Origin: Montanilutibacter psychrotolerans
Lineage (GTDB): Bacteria > Pseudomonadota > Gammaproteobacteria > Xanthomonadales > Xanthomonadaceae
Assembly (NCBI RefSeq): GCF_003719825.1
Contig: NZ_RIBS01000002.1
Span: forward strand, 310,001 to 374,000
Reading direction: 5' to 3'
Length of the DNA: 64,000 nucleotides
Below, one piece after another: positions 46,402 through 57,688 of this stretch; positions within the stretch are counted from its first letter, which is position 1; the number at the start of each line of letters is the position of its first letter. The notes under the pieces were generated by a model. The model was not told the origin of the DNA. It did not search any database and saw only the letters and a program-made list of their open reading frames with translations. Both the position numbers and the translations under genes were made by a program.

Positions 46402-47340
46402 GTGTCTGCCCAAACCGATCCTTCCGTAACCTTCGAACAGCTCACCATCGTCGACCTGATCCGCCACGGCGGCAGTCGCTTCGGCGCGGCCGGGCTGACC
46501 TTCGGGCACAGCTACGACAACGCGCTCGACGAGGCGACCCAGCTGGTGCTGCACGCGCTGCACATGCCGCACGACCTGAGCCCGGTGTACGGCAACTCGC
46601 GCGTCACCACGGACGAAAAGCAAAAGGTGCTGGCGTTGTTCGACCGTCGCATCAACGAACGCATCCCGGCCGCCTACCTCACCGGCGAGGCCTGGTTCGC
46701 CGGCCTGAGCTTCAAGAGCGACCCGCGCGCGCTGGTGCCGCGCTCGCCGATCGCCGAGCTCATCGAGTCGGGCTTCGAGCCCTGGCTCGGCGGCCGTCAG
46801 GTGCACCGTGCGCTCGACCTGTGCACCGGCTCGGGCTGCATCGCCATCGCCACCGCGCACTACCACCCGGATTGGCAGGTGGACGGCGTCGACATCAACG
46901 ACGACGCCCTGGCGCTGGCTGCCGAGAACAAGACGCGGCTGCACGCCGACAACGTCACCCTGCGCAAGTCGGACCTGTTCCAGCAGCTGCAGGGCGAGGT
47001 CTACGACCTGATCGTGACCAACCCGCCGTACGTCACCAACGACGAGACCGACGCGCTGCCGGCGGAATACGCGCACGAGCCCGAGCTGGGCCTGCGCGCC
47101 GGCGACGATGGGCTGGACCTGGCGCTGAAGATCCTGCGCGACGCGCCCGATCACCTCAGCGAGGAAGGCCTGCTGATCTGCGAGGTCGGTGAGGCCGAGC
47201 GCGCGCTGGTCGAACTGCTGCCCGAACTCCCGCTGGCCTGGGTCGAGTTCAAGGTGGGCCAGATGGGCATCTTCGTCGTCGAGCGCGCCGACCTGGTCGA
47301 GCACGCCGCGCGCATCCGCGAGCTGGCCAACGCACGCTGA
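46402..47340 (+). CDS. prmB: Ribosomal protein L3 N5-glutamine methyltransferase PrmB
   Basis: 312 residues, GTG start. SAM-dependent methylation of a glutamine in L3. The N-terminal domain has DLIRHGGSRFGAAGLTFGHS, the fold has LDLCTGSGCIAIA (SAM motif I) and VTNPPYVTNDE with the NPPY motif for glutamine methyltransfer. It is distinguished from PrmC by the N-terminal sequence and by its position before aroC, as in E. coli. Confidence 0.95.
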   Translation: MSAQTDPSVTFEQLTIVDLIRHGGSRFGAAGLTFGHSYDNALDEATQLVLHALHMPHDLSPVYGNSRVTTDEKQKVLALFDRRINERIPAAYLTGEAWFAGLSFKSDPRALVPRSPIAELIESGFEPWLGGRQVHRALDLCTGSGCIAIATAHYHPDWQVDGVDINDDALALAAENKTRLHADNVTLRKSDLFQQLQGEVYDLIVTNPPYVTNDETDALPAEYAHEPELGLRAGDDGLDLALKILRDAPDHLSEEGLLICEVGEAERALVELLPELPLAWVEFKVGQMGIFVVERADLVEHAARIRELANAR

Positions 47341-47496
47341 ATTGAGCGCCCTGCGCACCGCAGGGCGGGTGGTCGAAATCCTGGCGCTGCTCCCGGTCGC
47401 TGCGGCAACACCGCTGGCCGGGCAGATGGCGCCGGGGGCATGGCGGTCGTCCTGGCACACGTGCGGGCCTGGCCAACAGAACCTGGAGATGTCCTG

Positions 47497-48600
47497 ATGT
47501 CGGCCAATACGTTCGGAAAGTTGTTCTCCGTCACCACGTTCGGTGAGAGCCACGGGCCGGCGATCGGCTGCGTGGTCGACGGCTGCCCGCCGGGCCTGGC
47601 GCTGACGCCCGACGACTTCCGCCACGACCTCGCTCGCCGTGCCACCGGCAAGACCCGGCACACCTCGGCGCGCCACGAGGCCGACGAGGTGGAGATCCTG
47701 TCCGGCGTCTACGAAGGCCTGACCACCGGCACGCCAATCGCGCTGCTGATCCGCAACACCGACCAGCGCAGCAAGGACTACGCGAAGATCGCCGAGCAGT
47801 TCCGACCCGGCCACGCCGACTACACCTACTGGCAGAAGTACGGCATCCGCGATCCGCGCGGCGGCGGACGCTCGTCCGCGCGCGAGACCACGATGCGCGT
47901 GGCCGCCGGCGTGATCGCCAAGAAGTGGCTGGCGCAGCGGTACGGCGTCCGTGTGCAGGGCTTCATGTCGCAGATCGGCGACATCACCCCGGCTGGCTAC
48001 GACCTGACCGTGGTCGAGGACAACCCGTTCTTCTGGCCGCATGCCGCGCAGGTCGACGCGCTGGAGGCCTACATGGATGCGCTGCGCAAGTCCGGCGATT
48101 CGGTCGGCGCGCGGGTCGACGTGATCGCCGACGGCCTCCCGCCGGGCTGGGGCGAGCCGATCTACGGCAAGCTCGATGGCGAACTGGCCGCAGCGCTGAT
48201 GAGCATCAACGCGGTCAAGGGCGTGGAGATCGGCGACGGATTCGCGTCGGTGGCGCAGCTGGGTAGCGAGCATCGCGACCACATGGCTGCCAGCGGCTTT
48301 GCCTCCAACCACGCCGGCGGCATCCTGGGCGGCATCAGCACCGGCCAGCCGCTGCGTTGCTCGACCGCGTTCAAGCCCACCTCCAGCCTGCGCCTGCCGG
48401 TCGACAGCCTGGACATCCACGGCGATACCGTCGAAGTCATCACCACCGGCCGCCACGACCCCTGCGTGGGCATTCGCGCAACGCCGATCTGCGAGGCGAT
48501 GGTGGCGCTGGTGCTGATCGACCAGGCACTGCGCCATCGCGCGCAGTGCGGCGACGTGGGCGACATCACGCCTCGCATCCCGGGCCATGTCGGTGGCTGA
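47497..48600 (+). CDS. aroC: Chorismate synthase
   Basis: 367 residues from ATG 47497 ([20 protein letters not shown]). Forms chorismate from EPSP with reduced [21 protein letters not shown], the RRPGQ-equivalent region [21 protein letters not shown] and [17 protein letters not shown] are the standard motifs. GGAG precedes the ATG by 9 bp. Its end overlaps the following dehydrogenase by 14 bp. Supplies chorismate for the trp branch (trpFBA at 53-57 kb). Confidence 0.97.
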   Translation: MSANTFGKLFSVTTFGESHGPAIGCVVDGCPPGLALTPDDFRHDLARRATGKTRHTSARHEADEVEILSGVYEGLTTGTPIALLIRNTDQRSKDYAKIAEQFRPGHADYTYWQKYGIRDPRGGGRSSARETTMRVAAGVIAKKWLAQRYGVRVQGFMSQIGDITPAGYDLTVVEDNPFFWPHAAQVDALEAYMDALRKSGDSVGARVDVIADGLPPGWGEPIYGKLDGELAAALMSINAVKGVEIGDGFASVAQLGSEHRDHMAASGFASNHAGGILGGISTGQPLRCSTAFKPTSSLRLPVDSLDIHGDTVEVITTGRHDPCVGIRATPICEAMVALVLIDQALRHRAQCGDVGDITPRIPGHVGG

Positions 48601-49597
48601 TCCGCGCCCGCGCGTCTGGGTATCGCAGCCGCTCTTCGGAGACGTCATCGCGCGCCTGCGCGAGCACTTCGACGTGCGTACGGTCGATACGATCACCCAG
48701 CACTCGCCGCAGGACATCGCGCAGGCGCTGGGCGATGTCGACGGTGCGCTGGTGACCCTCAACGACCGCATCGGTGCCGCCGAGATCGCCGGGGCGTCCC
48801 GGTTGCGGGTAATCGCCAATGTCGGCGTCGGCTACAACAACCTCGACCTGCCGGCGCTGACGCAGGCCGGCATCCTGGCCAGCAACACCCCGGACGTGCT
48901 CACCCAGACCACCGCCGATTTCGGCTGGGCGCTGATGATGGCCGCCGCCCGGCGCATCAGCGAAGCCGAGCGCTGGCTGCGCGACGGCCACTGGCAGCAG
49001 TGGAACTTCGAGACGCTGCTGGGCGGCGACGTGCACGGCAGCACGCTGGGCATCCTGGGCATGGGCCGCATCGGGCAGGCCATCGCGCGCCGCGCGGCGG
49101 GCTTCGACATGCGCGTGCGTTACCACAACCGCAGCCGCCTTCCGGTCGAGGTGGAACAGGCCTGCGCCGCGCACTACGTCGACTTCGACACGCTGCTGGC
49201 GCAATCGGACCACCTGATGCTGGTGTTGCCGTACACGCCGGCCAACCATCATCTGATCGACGCGGCGGCGCTGGCACGGATGCCGGCCCACGCCACGCTG
49301 ACCAACATCGCCCGCGGCGGCGTGGTGGACGAGGACGCGCTGGCCGATGCGCTGGCCAACGGGCGCCTTGCCGCAGCAGGCCTGGACGTGTTCGAGGGCG
49401 AGCCGGCCATCAACCCGCGGCTGCTGGCCCTGCGCAACGCGGTGCTGACGCCGCACATTGCCAGTGGCAGCCTTGCCACCCGGCGTGCGATGGTGGCGCT
49501 GGCCGTGGACAATCTGACCGCGGCACTGGGATTCGGCCCCGCTGCCGGAAAACCACCTTCGCTCCTCAACCCCGGCGCCCGTGCGGCGTCCGGCTGA
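48587..49597 (+). CDS. D-2-hydroxyacid dehydrogenase (glyoxylate/hydroxypyruvate reductase type)
   Basis: 336 residues, overlapping aroC by 14 bp. Rossmann motif GMGRIGQA and, at the end of the second strand, HNRSR: the arginines favour NADPH. The catalytic set is R in [11 protein letters not shown] in FEGEP and H in TPHIAS. Closest in motif to GhrB/glyoxylate reductase. It lies between aroC and asd. The exact substrate cannot be read from sequence alone. Confidence 0.86.
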   Translation: MSVADPRPRVWVSQPLFGDVIARLREHFDVRTVDTITQHSPQDIAQALGDVDGALVTLNDRIGAAEIAGASRLRVIANVGVGYNNLDLPALTQAGILASNTPDVLTQTTADFGWALMMAAARRISEAERWLRDGHWQQWNFETLLGGDVHGSTLGILGMGRIGQAIARRAAGFDMRVRYHNRSRLPVEVEQACAAHYVDFDTLLAQSDHLMLVLPYTPANHHLIDAAALARMPAHATLTNIARGGVVDEDALADALANGRLAAAGLDVFEGEPAINPRLLALRNAVLTPHIASGSLATRRAMVALAVDNLTAALGFGPAAGKPPSLLNPGARAASG

Positions 49598-49625
49598 CGT
49601 CCTTCAACCTCCCCCAGGTGTTTCC

Positions 49626-50642
49626 ATGAGCAAGACCGTGAACGTAGCAGTCGTCGGTGCCACCGGTGCCGTCGGCGAAACCATGCTGAAGGTCCTCGCA
49701 GAGCGTCAGTTTCCGATCGGCAAACTGCACCTGCTCGCCAGCGAGCGCTCGGCCGGCGAGAAACTCGAGTACGGCGCGCGCACGATCGTGGTCGAGGACC
49801 TGGCGACGTTCGATCCGACCGGCATCGACATCGCGCTGTTCTCCGCCGGCGGCTCGGTATCGAAGGAATACGCGCCCCGGTTCGCCGCCGCGGGCGCTGT
49901 GGTGATCGACAACTCCTCGGTGTTCCGCGGCGACGCCGACGTGCCGCTGGTGGTGTCGGAAGTCAATCCCGAGGCGCTGAAGCACCGTCCGCGCGGCATC
50001 GTCGCCAACCCCAACTGCTCGACCATGCAGCTGATGGTGGCGCTGGCGCCGATCCATCGCGCCGTGGGCATCGAGCGCATCAACATCGCCACCTACCAGT
50101 CGGTGTCCGGCACCGGCCGGCGCGCGCTGGAAGAGCTGGGCCGGCAAACCGCCGCGCTGCTGAACTTCCAGGAAGTGCAGCCGGAGGTCTACCCGGTGCA
50201 GATCGCGTTCAACGTGATCCCGCAGGGCGGGGATTTCCTCGAGAACGGCTACACCAGCGAAGAGATGAAGCTGGTCTGGGAGACCCGCAAGATCCTCGGC
50301 GACGATTCCATCCTGGTGAACGCCACGGTGGTGCGCGTTCCGGTGTTCTATGGTCATTCCGAGGCTGTGCACATCGAGACCCGCGAGAAGATCACCGCCG
50401 CCCAGGCACGAGCGCTGCTGGAGAAGGCGCCGGGCGTTGAGGTGGTGGACGAGCACGTGAATGGCGGCTACCCGACCCCGGTCACGCACGCCTCCGGCCG
50501 CGACCCCGCCTACGTGGGCCGCATCCGCGAGGACATCTCGCACCCGCGCGGGCTTGACCTGTGGGTGGTGTCGGACAACATCCGCAAGGGAGCAGCTCTG
50601 AACGCCGTGCAATTGGCCGAGCTGGTCATCGCCGAACGCTGA
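49626..50642 (+). CDS. asd: Aspartate-semialdehyde dehydrogenase
   Basis: 338 residues from ATG 49626. Reduces aspartyl phosphate to aspartate semialdehyde, the branch point to lysine (via DapA at 1 kb), threonine and methionine. GATGAVGE dinucleotide motif, catalytic C131 in NPNCSTMQL, SVSGTGRRA and PVFYGHSEAVHIET. Followed by fimV and truA in the order usual for Xanthomonas and Pseudomonas. Confidence 0.96.
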   Translation: MSKTVNVAVVGATGAVGETMLKVLAERQFPIGKLHLLASERSAGEKLEYGARTIVVEDLATFDPTGIDIALFSAGGSVSKEYAPRFAAAGAVVIDNSSVFRGDADVPLVVSEVNPEALKHRPRGIVANPNCSTMQLMVALAPIHRAVGIERINIATYQSVSGTGRRALEELGRQTAALLNFQEVQPEVYPVQIAFNVIPQGGDFLENGYTSEEMKLVWETRKILGDDSILVNATVVRVPVFYGHSEAVHIETREKITAAQARALLEKAPGVEVVDEHVNGGYPTPVTHASGRDPAYVGRIREDISHPRGLDLWVVSDNIRKGAALNAVQLAELVIAER

Positions 50643-50659
50643 ACCGCGACACCGTTGCA

Positions 50660-50689
50660 TTGCACGCATGCCGCGACCCCCTTTAGAGT
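50660..50689 (+). promoter_or_regulatory. Candidate fimV promoter
   Basis: TTGCAC (50660-50665), an 18-bp spacer and TAGAGT (50684-50689), just after the asd stop and about 30 bp before the fimV start. Confidence 0.5.
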
Positions 50690-50718
50690 CGCGGCCAAGG
50701 GGAAGGGCAGGAGTGGTA

Positions 50719-52791
50719 GTGAAGTCAATCGCGCGGTATCGACCGTTGAAGATGGCGTTGGCACTGGTACTGGCAGCCGCCAGTGGCAGCGCCGCGGCGC
50801 TCGGGCTCGGCCAGATCGAGCTCAAGTCGCGGCTGGGCCAGCCATTGCTGGCCGAGATCCCGATCATCTCCAGCGATCCGGCCGAGCTTGAACAACTGCA
50901 GGCCAACCTCGCCTCGCCCGACACCTTTGCGCGCATCGGCCTGCGGCCGCCCGAGGGCATCGTCGCCCGCCTGCGATTCAGTTCCGCCCTGGATGCCGCC
51001 GGCAACCCGGTGATCCGGGTCACCACCGACGAGCCGGTCGACCAGCCCCTGCTGACCTTCCTGATCGAGGTCGACTGGGGCCAGGGCCGGCTGGTGCGCG
51101 AGTATTCGGCGCTGATCGACACGCCGCGCACCGTGTCCGCGCCGTCGCAACCGGTGATCGAAGCGCCGGTGGTTGGGCCGTCCAATGCCATCGTGCGCGA
51201 GCCCGAGCTGCAACCGGCCGATCCCGGAACGGTGGCCGCCGAGGCCCTCGCAAACAATCCCCAGGCGCCGGGCACCACGCCCGACGCCACGCCCGAGCCC
51301 GTGCCCGTGCCGGGTGCCGACAACGCCATCCCGCCGACCCAGCCCGAGCCGTTGCCGGCCAGTGCGCCGTTGGCGATGGCGACGCCGCCGGCAACACCGG
51401 CACCGTCGCTGGGATCGGACGGTCAGTACGCCGTCCAGCGCGGCGATTCGCTCTCGCGCATCGCCGGCCAGCTGGGTCTGGACGGCACGCTCGACCAGTC
51501 GATGATCGCGCTGCTGCGCGCGAATCCGGACGCGTTCATCGACGGCAACATCAACCAGCTCAAAGCGGGCGTGGTGTTGCGCGTTCCTGGTGCCGGCGAC
51601 CTGGCGGGCATCGAGTCCGCGCAGGCCACCGCCATCGTGCGCAGCCAGGTGCAGGAATGGCGTGGCAATCGCCGCGCCGTGCCGCAGCCGGTTTCCGCCG
51701 ACACGGGCGCCAGCCCTGCCGCGGTGGCCTCGGCCGCGCCCGCGGGCCAGGCCGGTGGCGCTCGGCGCAGTGCCGATGCGCGGCTCGAAATCGTTCCGCC
51801 CGGCGCCAGCGACGCGACCCGGGCGGGCACACAATCCGGCATGACCGGCGGCGGTGGGGGCGAGATGCTGCGACAGGAACTGCAACAGAAGGAAGAGGCG
51901 CTGGTCGCGCGCGAAGCCGAACTGGCCGAGATGAAGGCGCGCGTCGCCGAGCTCGAGAAGCTGCAGCAGCAACAGCAGCAGTTGCTGGCCATGAAGGACA
52001 CCGAACTGGCCGCGGTGCAACAGCGCCTTGGCGCTTCGCAGGCCGCGCAACCGGCCCCGCCGGCCGCAAACTGGATGCCGTGGCTATTGGGCGGCGGCAG
52101 CCTGCTGGCGGCGTTGCTGCTGGGTGGCTGGTGGATGCGCCGGCGCTCGCCGGCTACGCCCTCGTTCCGTGCCCCGGCCGCGACGGCCGGCAGCTCGTCG
52201 CTGGCCGACGCTTTCCCGCTGGCCGTGGCGCAACGTCCCGACCTGCCCATCGCGACATCCGACGACGCCGTCGCGGCGCCGTTGGACGATGCCCTGGCCG
52301 TGCAGGCGGACGCGTTCGACAGCCAGGACGTGGCCGACCTCCAGACCGGCGAACTGCTCGACGACGCCGGAGTGGCCGCCGATGCCGGTGACCACGAGCT
52401 GGCCGACCGCTATGCCGAAGCGCCGCAGGCTGACGACGAACCCGTCGTCGTGACGCAGGCGGCAGCTCCGGTCCCGGCCCCGGCCCCCGAGCTGGTCGCC
52501 GCCGCGCCGGCTGCCCAGTTGCAAGGCGAGGGCACGTTGCCGTTCTGGGACCGCCGCGACCGCGAAGTGCTGCCCAGCAAGCGCGCACCGACCTGGCATT
52601 CCGGTCCGACCGCCCAGTCCGACGAGTCCGACAGCAGCGAGGGCGGCGGTTACGATCGCCTGGAACTCGCACGCGCCTACCTCAATCTGGGTGACCTGGC
52701 CAGCGCGCGCCAGCTGCTGGGCGAAGTGGTCGTCAACGGCGATCTTGCCGCCCGCCAGCAGGCGACGCGGATGCTGCGCGACCTCGAGTAG
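50719..52791 (+). CDS. fimV: Pilus assembly / polar hub protein FimV
   Basis: 690 residues from a GTG at 50719, with AGGAG 5 bp upstream; another GTG lies at 50713. Signal sequence (LALVLAAASGSAA), then the FimV N-terminal domain LGLGQIELKSRLGQPLLAEI (about 25-140). A Pro-rich linker and LysM (about 235-290: YAVQRGDSLSRIAG) follow, then a coiled coil (about 383-440, with a glutamine run), a membrane helix (about 451-473), an acidic Ala-rich cytoplasmic linker and the FimV C-terminal TPR cap (YDRLELARAYLNLGDLASAR). FimV links peptidoglycan to type IV pilus assembly and twitching. Followed by truA after 3 bp. Confidence 0.93.
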   Translation: MKSIARYRPLKMALALVLAAASGSAAALGLGQIELKSRLGQPLLAEIPIISSDPAELEQLQANLASPDTFARIGLRPPEGIVARLRFSSALDAAGNPVIRVTTDEPVDQPLLTFLIEVDWGQGRLVREYSALIDTPRTVSAPSQPVIEAPVVGPSNAIVREPELQPADPGTVAAEALANNPQAPGTTPDATPEPVPVPGADNAIPPTQPEPLPASAPLAMATPPATPAPSLGSDGQYAVQRGDSLSRIAGQLGLDGTLDQSMIALLRANPDAFIDGNINQLKAGVVLRVPGAGDLAGIESAQATAIVRSQVQEWRGNRRAVPQPVSADTGASPAAVASAAPAGQAGGARRSADARLEIVPPGASDATRAGTQSGMTGGGGGEMLRQELQQKEEALVAREAELAEMKARVAELEKLQQQQQQLLAMKDTELAAVQQRLGASQAAQPAPPAANWMPWLLGGGSLLAALLLGGWWMRRRSPATPSFRAPAATAGSSSLADAFPLAVAQRPDLPIATSDDAVAAPLDDALAVQADAFDSQDVADLQTGELLDDAGVAADAGDHELADRYAEAPQADDEPVVVTQAAAPVPAPAPELVAAAPAAQLQGEGTLPFWDRRDREVLPSKRAPTWHSGPTAQSDESDSSEGGGYDRLELARAYLNLGDLASARQLLGEVVVNGDLAARQQATRMLRDLE

Positions 52792-52794
52792 CCC

Positions 52795-53628
52795 ATGGAG
52801 CAGGACCTGCCGGCGGCCGCCGCCCCGGTCGCATTGCGGCGCTACGCGATGGCCGTGGAATACGACGGCGGCGAATTCTCGGGCTGGCAGCGCCTGAGCA
52901 AGCACGGTGAGCCCGATCGACCGGGTGAACCGACCGTGCAATCGGCGCTGGAGGCCGCGCTGTCGTTCGTCGCCGGGCGCTCGATCGAGGTGATCTGCTC
53001 GGGCCGCACCGATGCGGGCGTGCACGCGGCCTCACAGGTGGTGCATTTCGACGGCCCGGCCGAGCGCGATCCACGCGCCTGGGTACTCGGCACCACTTCG
53101 CGCCTACCACCGGCGGTGTGCGCGCGCTGGTGCCAGGTGGTCGCCGACGACTTCCATGCGCGCTTCGCCGCGCGCGCGCGCCGCTATCGCTACCGCATCC
53201 TCAATCGGCCCGTGCGGCCGGCGCTGCATCGCCAATACCTGAGCTGGGAGCGGCGACCGCTCGATGCCGACGCGATGCACCGTGCCGCGCAGGCATTGCT
53301 GGGCGAACACGACTTCTCGGCGTTTCGCACCGTGCACTGCCAGGCCAAGCACCCGCGGCGCGACCTGCAGTTCATCGCGGTGCGCCGCGAGGGCGACGTG
53401 GTCGAGATCGAAGTGCAGGCCAACGCGTTCCTGCATCACATGGTTCGCAACATCGTCGGCAGCCTGCTGCCGGTCGGGCGCGGCGATCAGCCCGAACGCT
53501 GGATCGCCGAACTGCTGGCCGGGCGCGATCGTGCCGTCGCCGGACCCACTGCGCCCTCGGCGGGGCTGGTGTTCGTCGGCCCGCGCTATCCGGCGCACTG
53601 GCTGCTTCCCGACGAGGTCACGCTGTGA
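52795..53628 (+). CDS. truA: tRNA pseudouridine synthase A
   Basis: 277 residues. Modifies positions 38-40 of tRNAs. Catalytic D73 in [11 protein letters not shown], plus [21 protein letters not shown] and [14 protein letters not shown]. The GTG of trpF begins in its last codons (overlap GTGA). Gene order fimV-truA-trpF is typical of this family of bacteria. Confidence 0.96.
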   Translation: MEQDLPAAAAPVALRRYAMAVEYDGGEFSGWQRLSKHGEPDRPGEPTVQSALEAALSFVAGRSIEVICSGRTDAGVHAASQVVHFDGPAERDPRAWVLGTTSRLPPAVCARWCQVVADDFHARFAARARRYRYRILNRPVRPALHRQYLSWERRPLDADAMHRAAQALLGEHDFSAFRTVHCQAKHPRRDLQFIAVRREGDVVEIEVQANAFLHHMVRNIVGSLLPVGRGDQPERWIAELLAGRDRAVAGPTAPSAGLVFVGPRYPAHWLLPDEVTL

Positions 53629-54278
53629 CGCACGCACCATTGCGCACGCGCATCAAGTTCTGCGGCCTGACCCGCGCCGAGGACGTCCACCTGGCGTGCG
53701 CGCTGGGCGTGGATGCGGTCGGATTTGTTTTTGCCGCGCGCAGCCGACGCCGGCTCGCGGTGGACCAGGCGCGCGCTTTGCGCGATGCGCTGGCGCCACT
53801 GGTCGACGCGGTGGTGCTGTTCATGGACAACGATGCCGACGAGGTGCGCGATGTCGTGCACCACGTGCGGCCGAGCCTGCTGCAGTTCCACGGCGACGAG
53901 GACGACGCGTTCTGCCGCGGCTTCGGCGTGCCGTACATCAAGGCCGTCGCGATGGGCGGCGATGCGTCTGCCGACGCGGCCGCACTCGAGGCGCAGTACC
54001 CGGCGGCGACCGGCTTCCTGCTCGACAGCCACGCGCGCGGCGAGTCGGGTGGCAGTGGGCTGGCGTTCGACTGGGCGCGCATTCCGCAGGCGATGCACAA
54101 GCCGTTTCTGCTCGCTGGCGGCTTGTCCCCCGACAACGTGTTCGATGCCGTACGCGCGACCCGGCCATGGGGCGTGGACGTGTCCAGTGGCATCGAGAGC
54201 GCGCCAGGCATCAAGGACGGCGCGCGCATGCGCCGCTTCGTCGAGGAAGTGTGTCGCGCCGATCGCCTCGATCGGTGA
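53625..54278 (+). CDS. trpF: Phosphoribosylanthranilate isomerase
   Basis: 217 residues, GTG start overlapping truA by 4 bp. (beta-alpha)8 barrel. [11 protein letters not shown] with the catalytic cysteine C13, [28 protein letters not shown] and VDVSSGIE. Third step of tryptophan synthesis; it is a stand-alone gene, not fused to trpC as in E. coli. Confidence 0.95.
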   Translation: MTHAPLRTRIKFCGLTRAEDVHLACALGVDAVGFVFAARSRRRLAVDQARALRDALAPLVDAVVLFMDNDADEVRDVVHHVRPSLLQFHGDEDDAFCRGFGVPYIKAVAMGGDASADAAALEAQYPAATGFLLDSHARGESGGSGLAFDWARIPQAMHKPFLLAGGLSPDNVFDAVRATRPWGVDVSSGIESAPGIKDGARMRRFVEEVCRADRLDR

Positions 54279-54346
54279 GCCTGCAACTTATCCCGGGACC
54301 GGACCGGCAGACCCGCGCGCGACGCCATCGCCGGCCCGGCATGCCC

Positions 54347-54352
54347 TAAACT
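54347..54352 (+). promoter_or_regulatory. Candidate -10 for trpB
   Basis: TAAACT followed by CGGGCGCC, 46 bp before the trpB ATG in a 119-bp spacer. No trp leader peptide or attenuator structure is apparent. Confidence 0.4.
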
Positions 54353-54397
54353 CGGGCGCCGGCTGCGACCGCCCGTAGCCCACCACGACCTGCTGCG

Positions 54398-55615
<1,218 letters not shown>

Positions 55616-55852
55616 TGGTTGCCGGTGGCGGTCGCAGCGGGCAGGGTGGCGCGTGCGCCGATTCCCGCCGTCGCGCGGGCCGTCGACCGGACGCACGACC
55701 GGATCTCGCAAGCGTTCCACCCCGCGCCGGTTGACTGCCGCCGGTTATCCAGGCTCGCCGATCCGGTCGAGCCTGCAACGCGATGGATCGATCGCCGCGC
55801 ATGGCATCGATCCGTTCCCATCGGCGCCCACCCGCGTCAAAGACTTCCCGCC

Positions 55853-56665
55853 ATGACCCGAACCAACAAGCGCTTCCTCCAGCTCAAGGCCTCCGGCCGC
55901 AAGGCCCTGGTGCCGTTCATCACCGCCGGCGATCCGTCGCTGGAGGCCACGGTGCCGGTCATGCATGCGCTGGTCGAGGCCGGGGCGGACGTCATCGAGC
56001 TGGGCGTCCCGTTTTCCGATCCCATGGCCGATGGCCCGACCATCCAGCGCAGTTCCGAGCGCGCCCTGGCGCGCGGTGCCAGTCTGGCCTACCTGTTCGA
56101 CACCGTGCGCACCTTCCGTGAGCGCGATACCGAAACGCCGGTGGTGCTGATGGGCTACCTGAACCCGGTCGAGATCCGTGGCGCGCAGGCATTTGCTGCC
56201 GAGGCGGTGGGTGCCGGCGTCGACGGCATCCTGCTGGTCGACCTGCCGCCCGAGGAGGCCGCCGATTTCCGCGCGGGCTTCGCCGCGCACGGCCTGGAGT
56301 TGATCCTGCTGGCCGCGCCGACCACGTCCGATGCCCGGATGGCGCTGATCTGCGCCGAAGGGGAGGGCTACCTGTACTACGTCAGCTATGCCGGCGTGAC
56401 CGGCGCCGATCGCCTCGACACCGGCGTCGCCAGCAGCCGTCTGCACGCTATTCGCGCCCAGGCCAAGGTGCCGGTGGTCGCCGGGTTCGGTATCAAGGAC
56501 GCCGCCAGCGCCCGTGAAATGGCCCGCGAAGCCGATGGCGTGGTGGTCGGCAGCGCCCTGGTCGCCGCGATCGGCGAGGCGGCGGACGCGCCAACCGCCG
56601 CTCGCCTGGCCGGCGAGTTCCTGGCGCCACTGCGCGCCGCGCTGGACGCCAACGTCGCCGCCTGA
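55853..56665 (+). CDS. trpA: Tryptophan synthase alpha chain
   Basis: 270 residues from ATG 55853. Cleaves indole-3-glycerol phosphate. FITAGDPSLE, VIELGVPFSDPMADGPTIQ (catalytic Glu and Asp), GYLNPV, LLVDLPPEE and YYVSYAGVTGA are typical. The 237-bp gap after trpB is unusually long for this pair; the frame is open through it, but no conserved sequence is visible there. Confidence 0.96.
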   Translation: MTRTNKRFLQLKASGRKALVPFITAGDPSLEATVPVMHALVEAGADVIELGVPFSDPMADGPTIQRSSERALARGASLAYLFDTVRTFRERDTETPVVLMGYLNPVEIRGAQAFAAEAVGAGVDGILLVDLPPEEAADFRAGFAAHGLELILLAAPTTSDARMALICAEGEGYLYYVSYAGVTGADRLDTGVASSRLHAIRAQAKVPVVAGFGIKDAASAREMAREADGVVVGSALVAAIGEAADAPTAARLAGEFLAPLRAALDANVAA

Positions 56666-56686
56666 GGCGGCATCGGGCGCCTGCGC

Positions 56687-56692
56687 TAAACT
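56687..56692 (+). promoter_or_regulatory. Candidate -10 for accD
   Basis: TAAACT about 90 bp before the accD ATG, after the trpA stop. Confidence 0.35.
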
Positions 56693-56782
56693 CCCACGCT
56701 TGGCCGCAGACCGCCCGGAAGGCGTCGCGGCCCGTCTGAACAACGGCCGGCTCAGCCGGCCCGAACGGGAAAAACCCAACGC

Positions 56783-57688
56783 ATGTCCTGGCTCAAGAAA
56801 CTCATGCCGTCCGGAATCCGCACCGAAACCGGTACGGCCAAACGACGCAGCGTGCCCGAGGGGTTGTGGGAAAAGTGCGACCGCTGCGGCGCCGTGCTCT
56901 ACCGCCCGGAGCTCGAGGAAAACCTCGAGGTCTGCCCCAAGTGCAGCTTCCACATGCCGATCCGCGCGCGCGCGCGCCTGGCATCGCTGTTCGATCCCGA
57001 CAGTGGTTCCGAGATCGGTGCCGAACTGGGCCCGGTCGACGTGCTCAAGTTCAAGGACCAGAAGAAGTATTCCGAGCGCATCAAGGCCGCGCAGAAGTCC
57101 ACCGGCGAGCGTGATGCGCTGGTCGCCATGCAGGGCAAGCTGAAGGGGCGTGACCTGGTCGCCGCCTCGTTCGACTTCGCCTACATGGGCGGATCGATGG
57201 GCTCGGTGGTCGGTGAGCGCTTCGCGTTGGCCGCCGAGCGGGCGCTGGCGCTGGGCTGTCCGTTCGTCAATTTCTCCGCCAGCGGCGGCGCGCGCATGCA
57301 GGAAAGCCTGTTCTCGCTGATGCAGATGGCCAAGACGTCGGCGGCGCTTGGTCGCCTGCGGGCGGCGGGCCTGCCGTACATCTCGGTGATGACGCATCCC
57401 ACCACCGGCGGTGTGTCGGCGTCGTTCGCCATGCTGGGCGACATCAACATGGCCGAGCCCGAGGCGCTGATCGGCTTCGCCGGTCCGCGCGTGATCGAGC
57501 AGACCGTGCGTGAAAAGCTGCCCGAAGGCTTCCAGCGCAGCGAATTCCTGCTGGACCACGGTGCGGTCGACCAGATCTGCGATCGTCGCGAGATGCGCGA
57601 TCGCCTGGCGCACCTGCTGGCGATGCTGATGAAGCAACCGCAACCCGAGGACGACGCGGAGATCGTGGTCGAGGGGAACCGCGCATGA
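56783..57688 (+). CDS. accD: Acetyl-CoA carboxylase carboxyltransferase subunit beta
   Basis: 301 residues. Zinc ribbon C32-x2-C35...C51-x2-C54, then the crotonase-fold carboxyltransferase domain with [26 protein letters not shown] and [11 protein letters not shown]. Pairs with AccA (not here) in malonyl-CoA synthesis. The last 4 bases overlap the glmM start. Confidence 0.97.
   Translation: MSWLKKLMPSGIRTETGTAKRRSVPEGLWEKCDRCGAVLYRPELEENLEVCPKCSFHMPIRARARLASLFDPDSGSEIGAELGPVDVLKFKDQKKYSERIKAAQKSTGERDALVAMQGKLKGRDLVAASFDFAYMGGSMGSVVGERFALAAERALALGCPFVNFSASGGARMQESLFSLMQMAKTSAALGRLRAAGLPYISVMTHPTTGGVSASFAMLGDINMAEPEALIGFAGPRVIEQTVREKLPEGFQRSEFLLDHGAVDQICDRREMRDRLAHLLAMLMKQPQPEDDAEIVVEGNRA

Noticed and set aside
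44941-48819. A 1292-codon minus-strand open frame over the phosphodiesterase, prmB and aroC
   Set aside because: It is a shadow of genes with strong family motifs; its composition is Arg/Ala/Gly-rich without motifs.
54279-54397. A trp attenuator before trpB
   Set aside because: No short ORF with tandem Trp codons and no alternative hairpins with a T-tract could be found.
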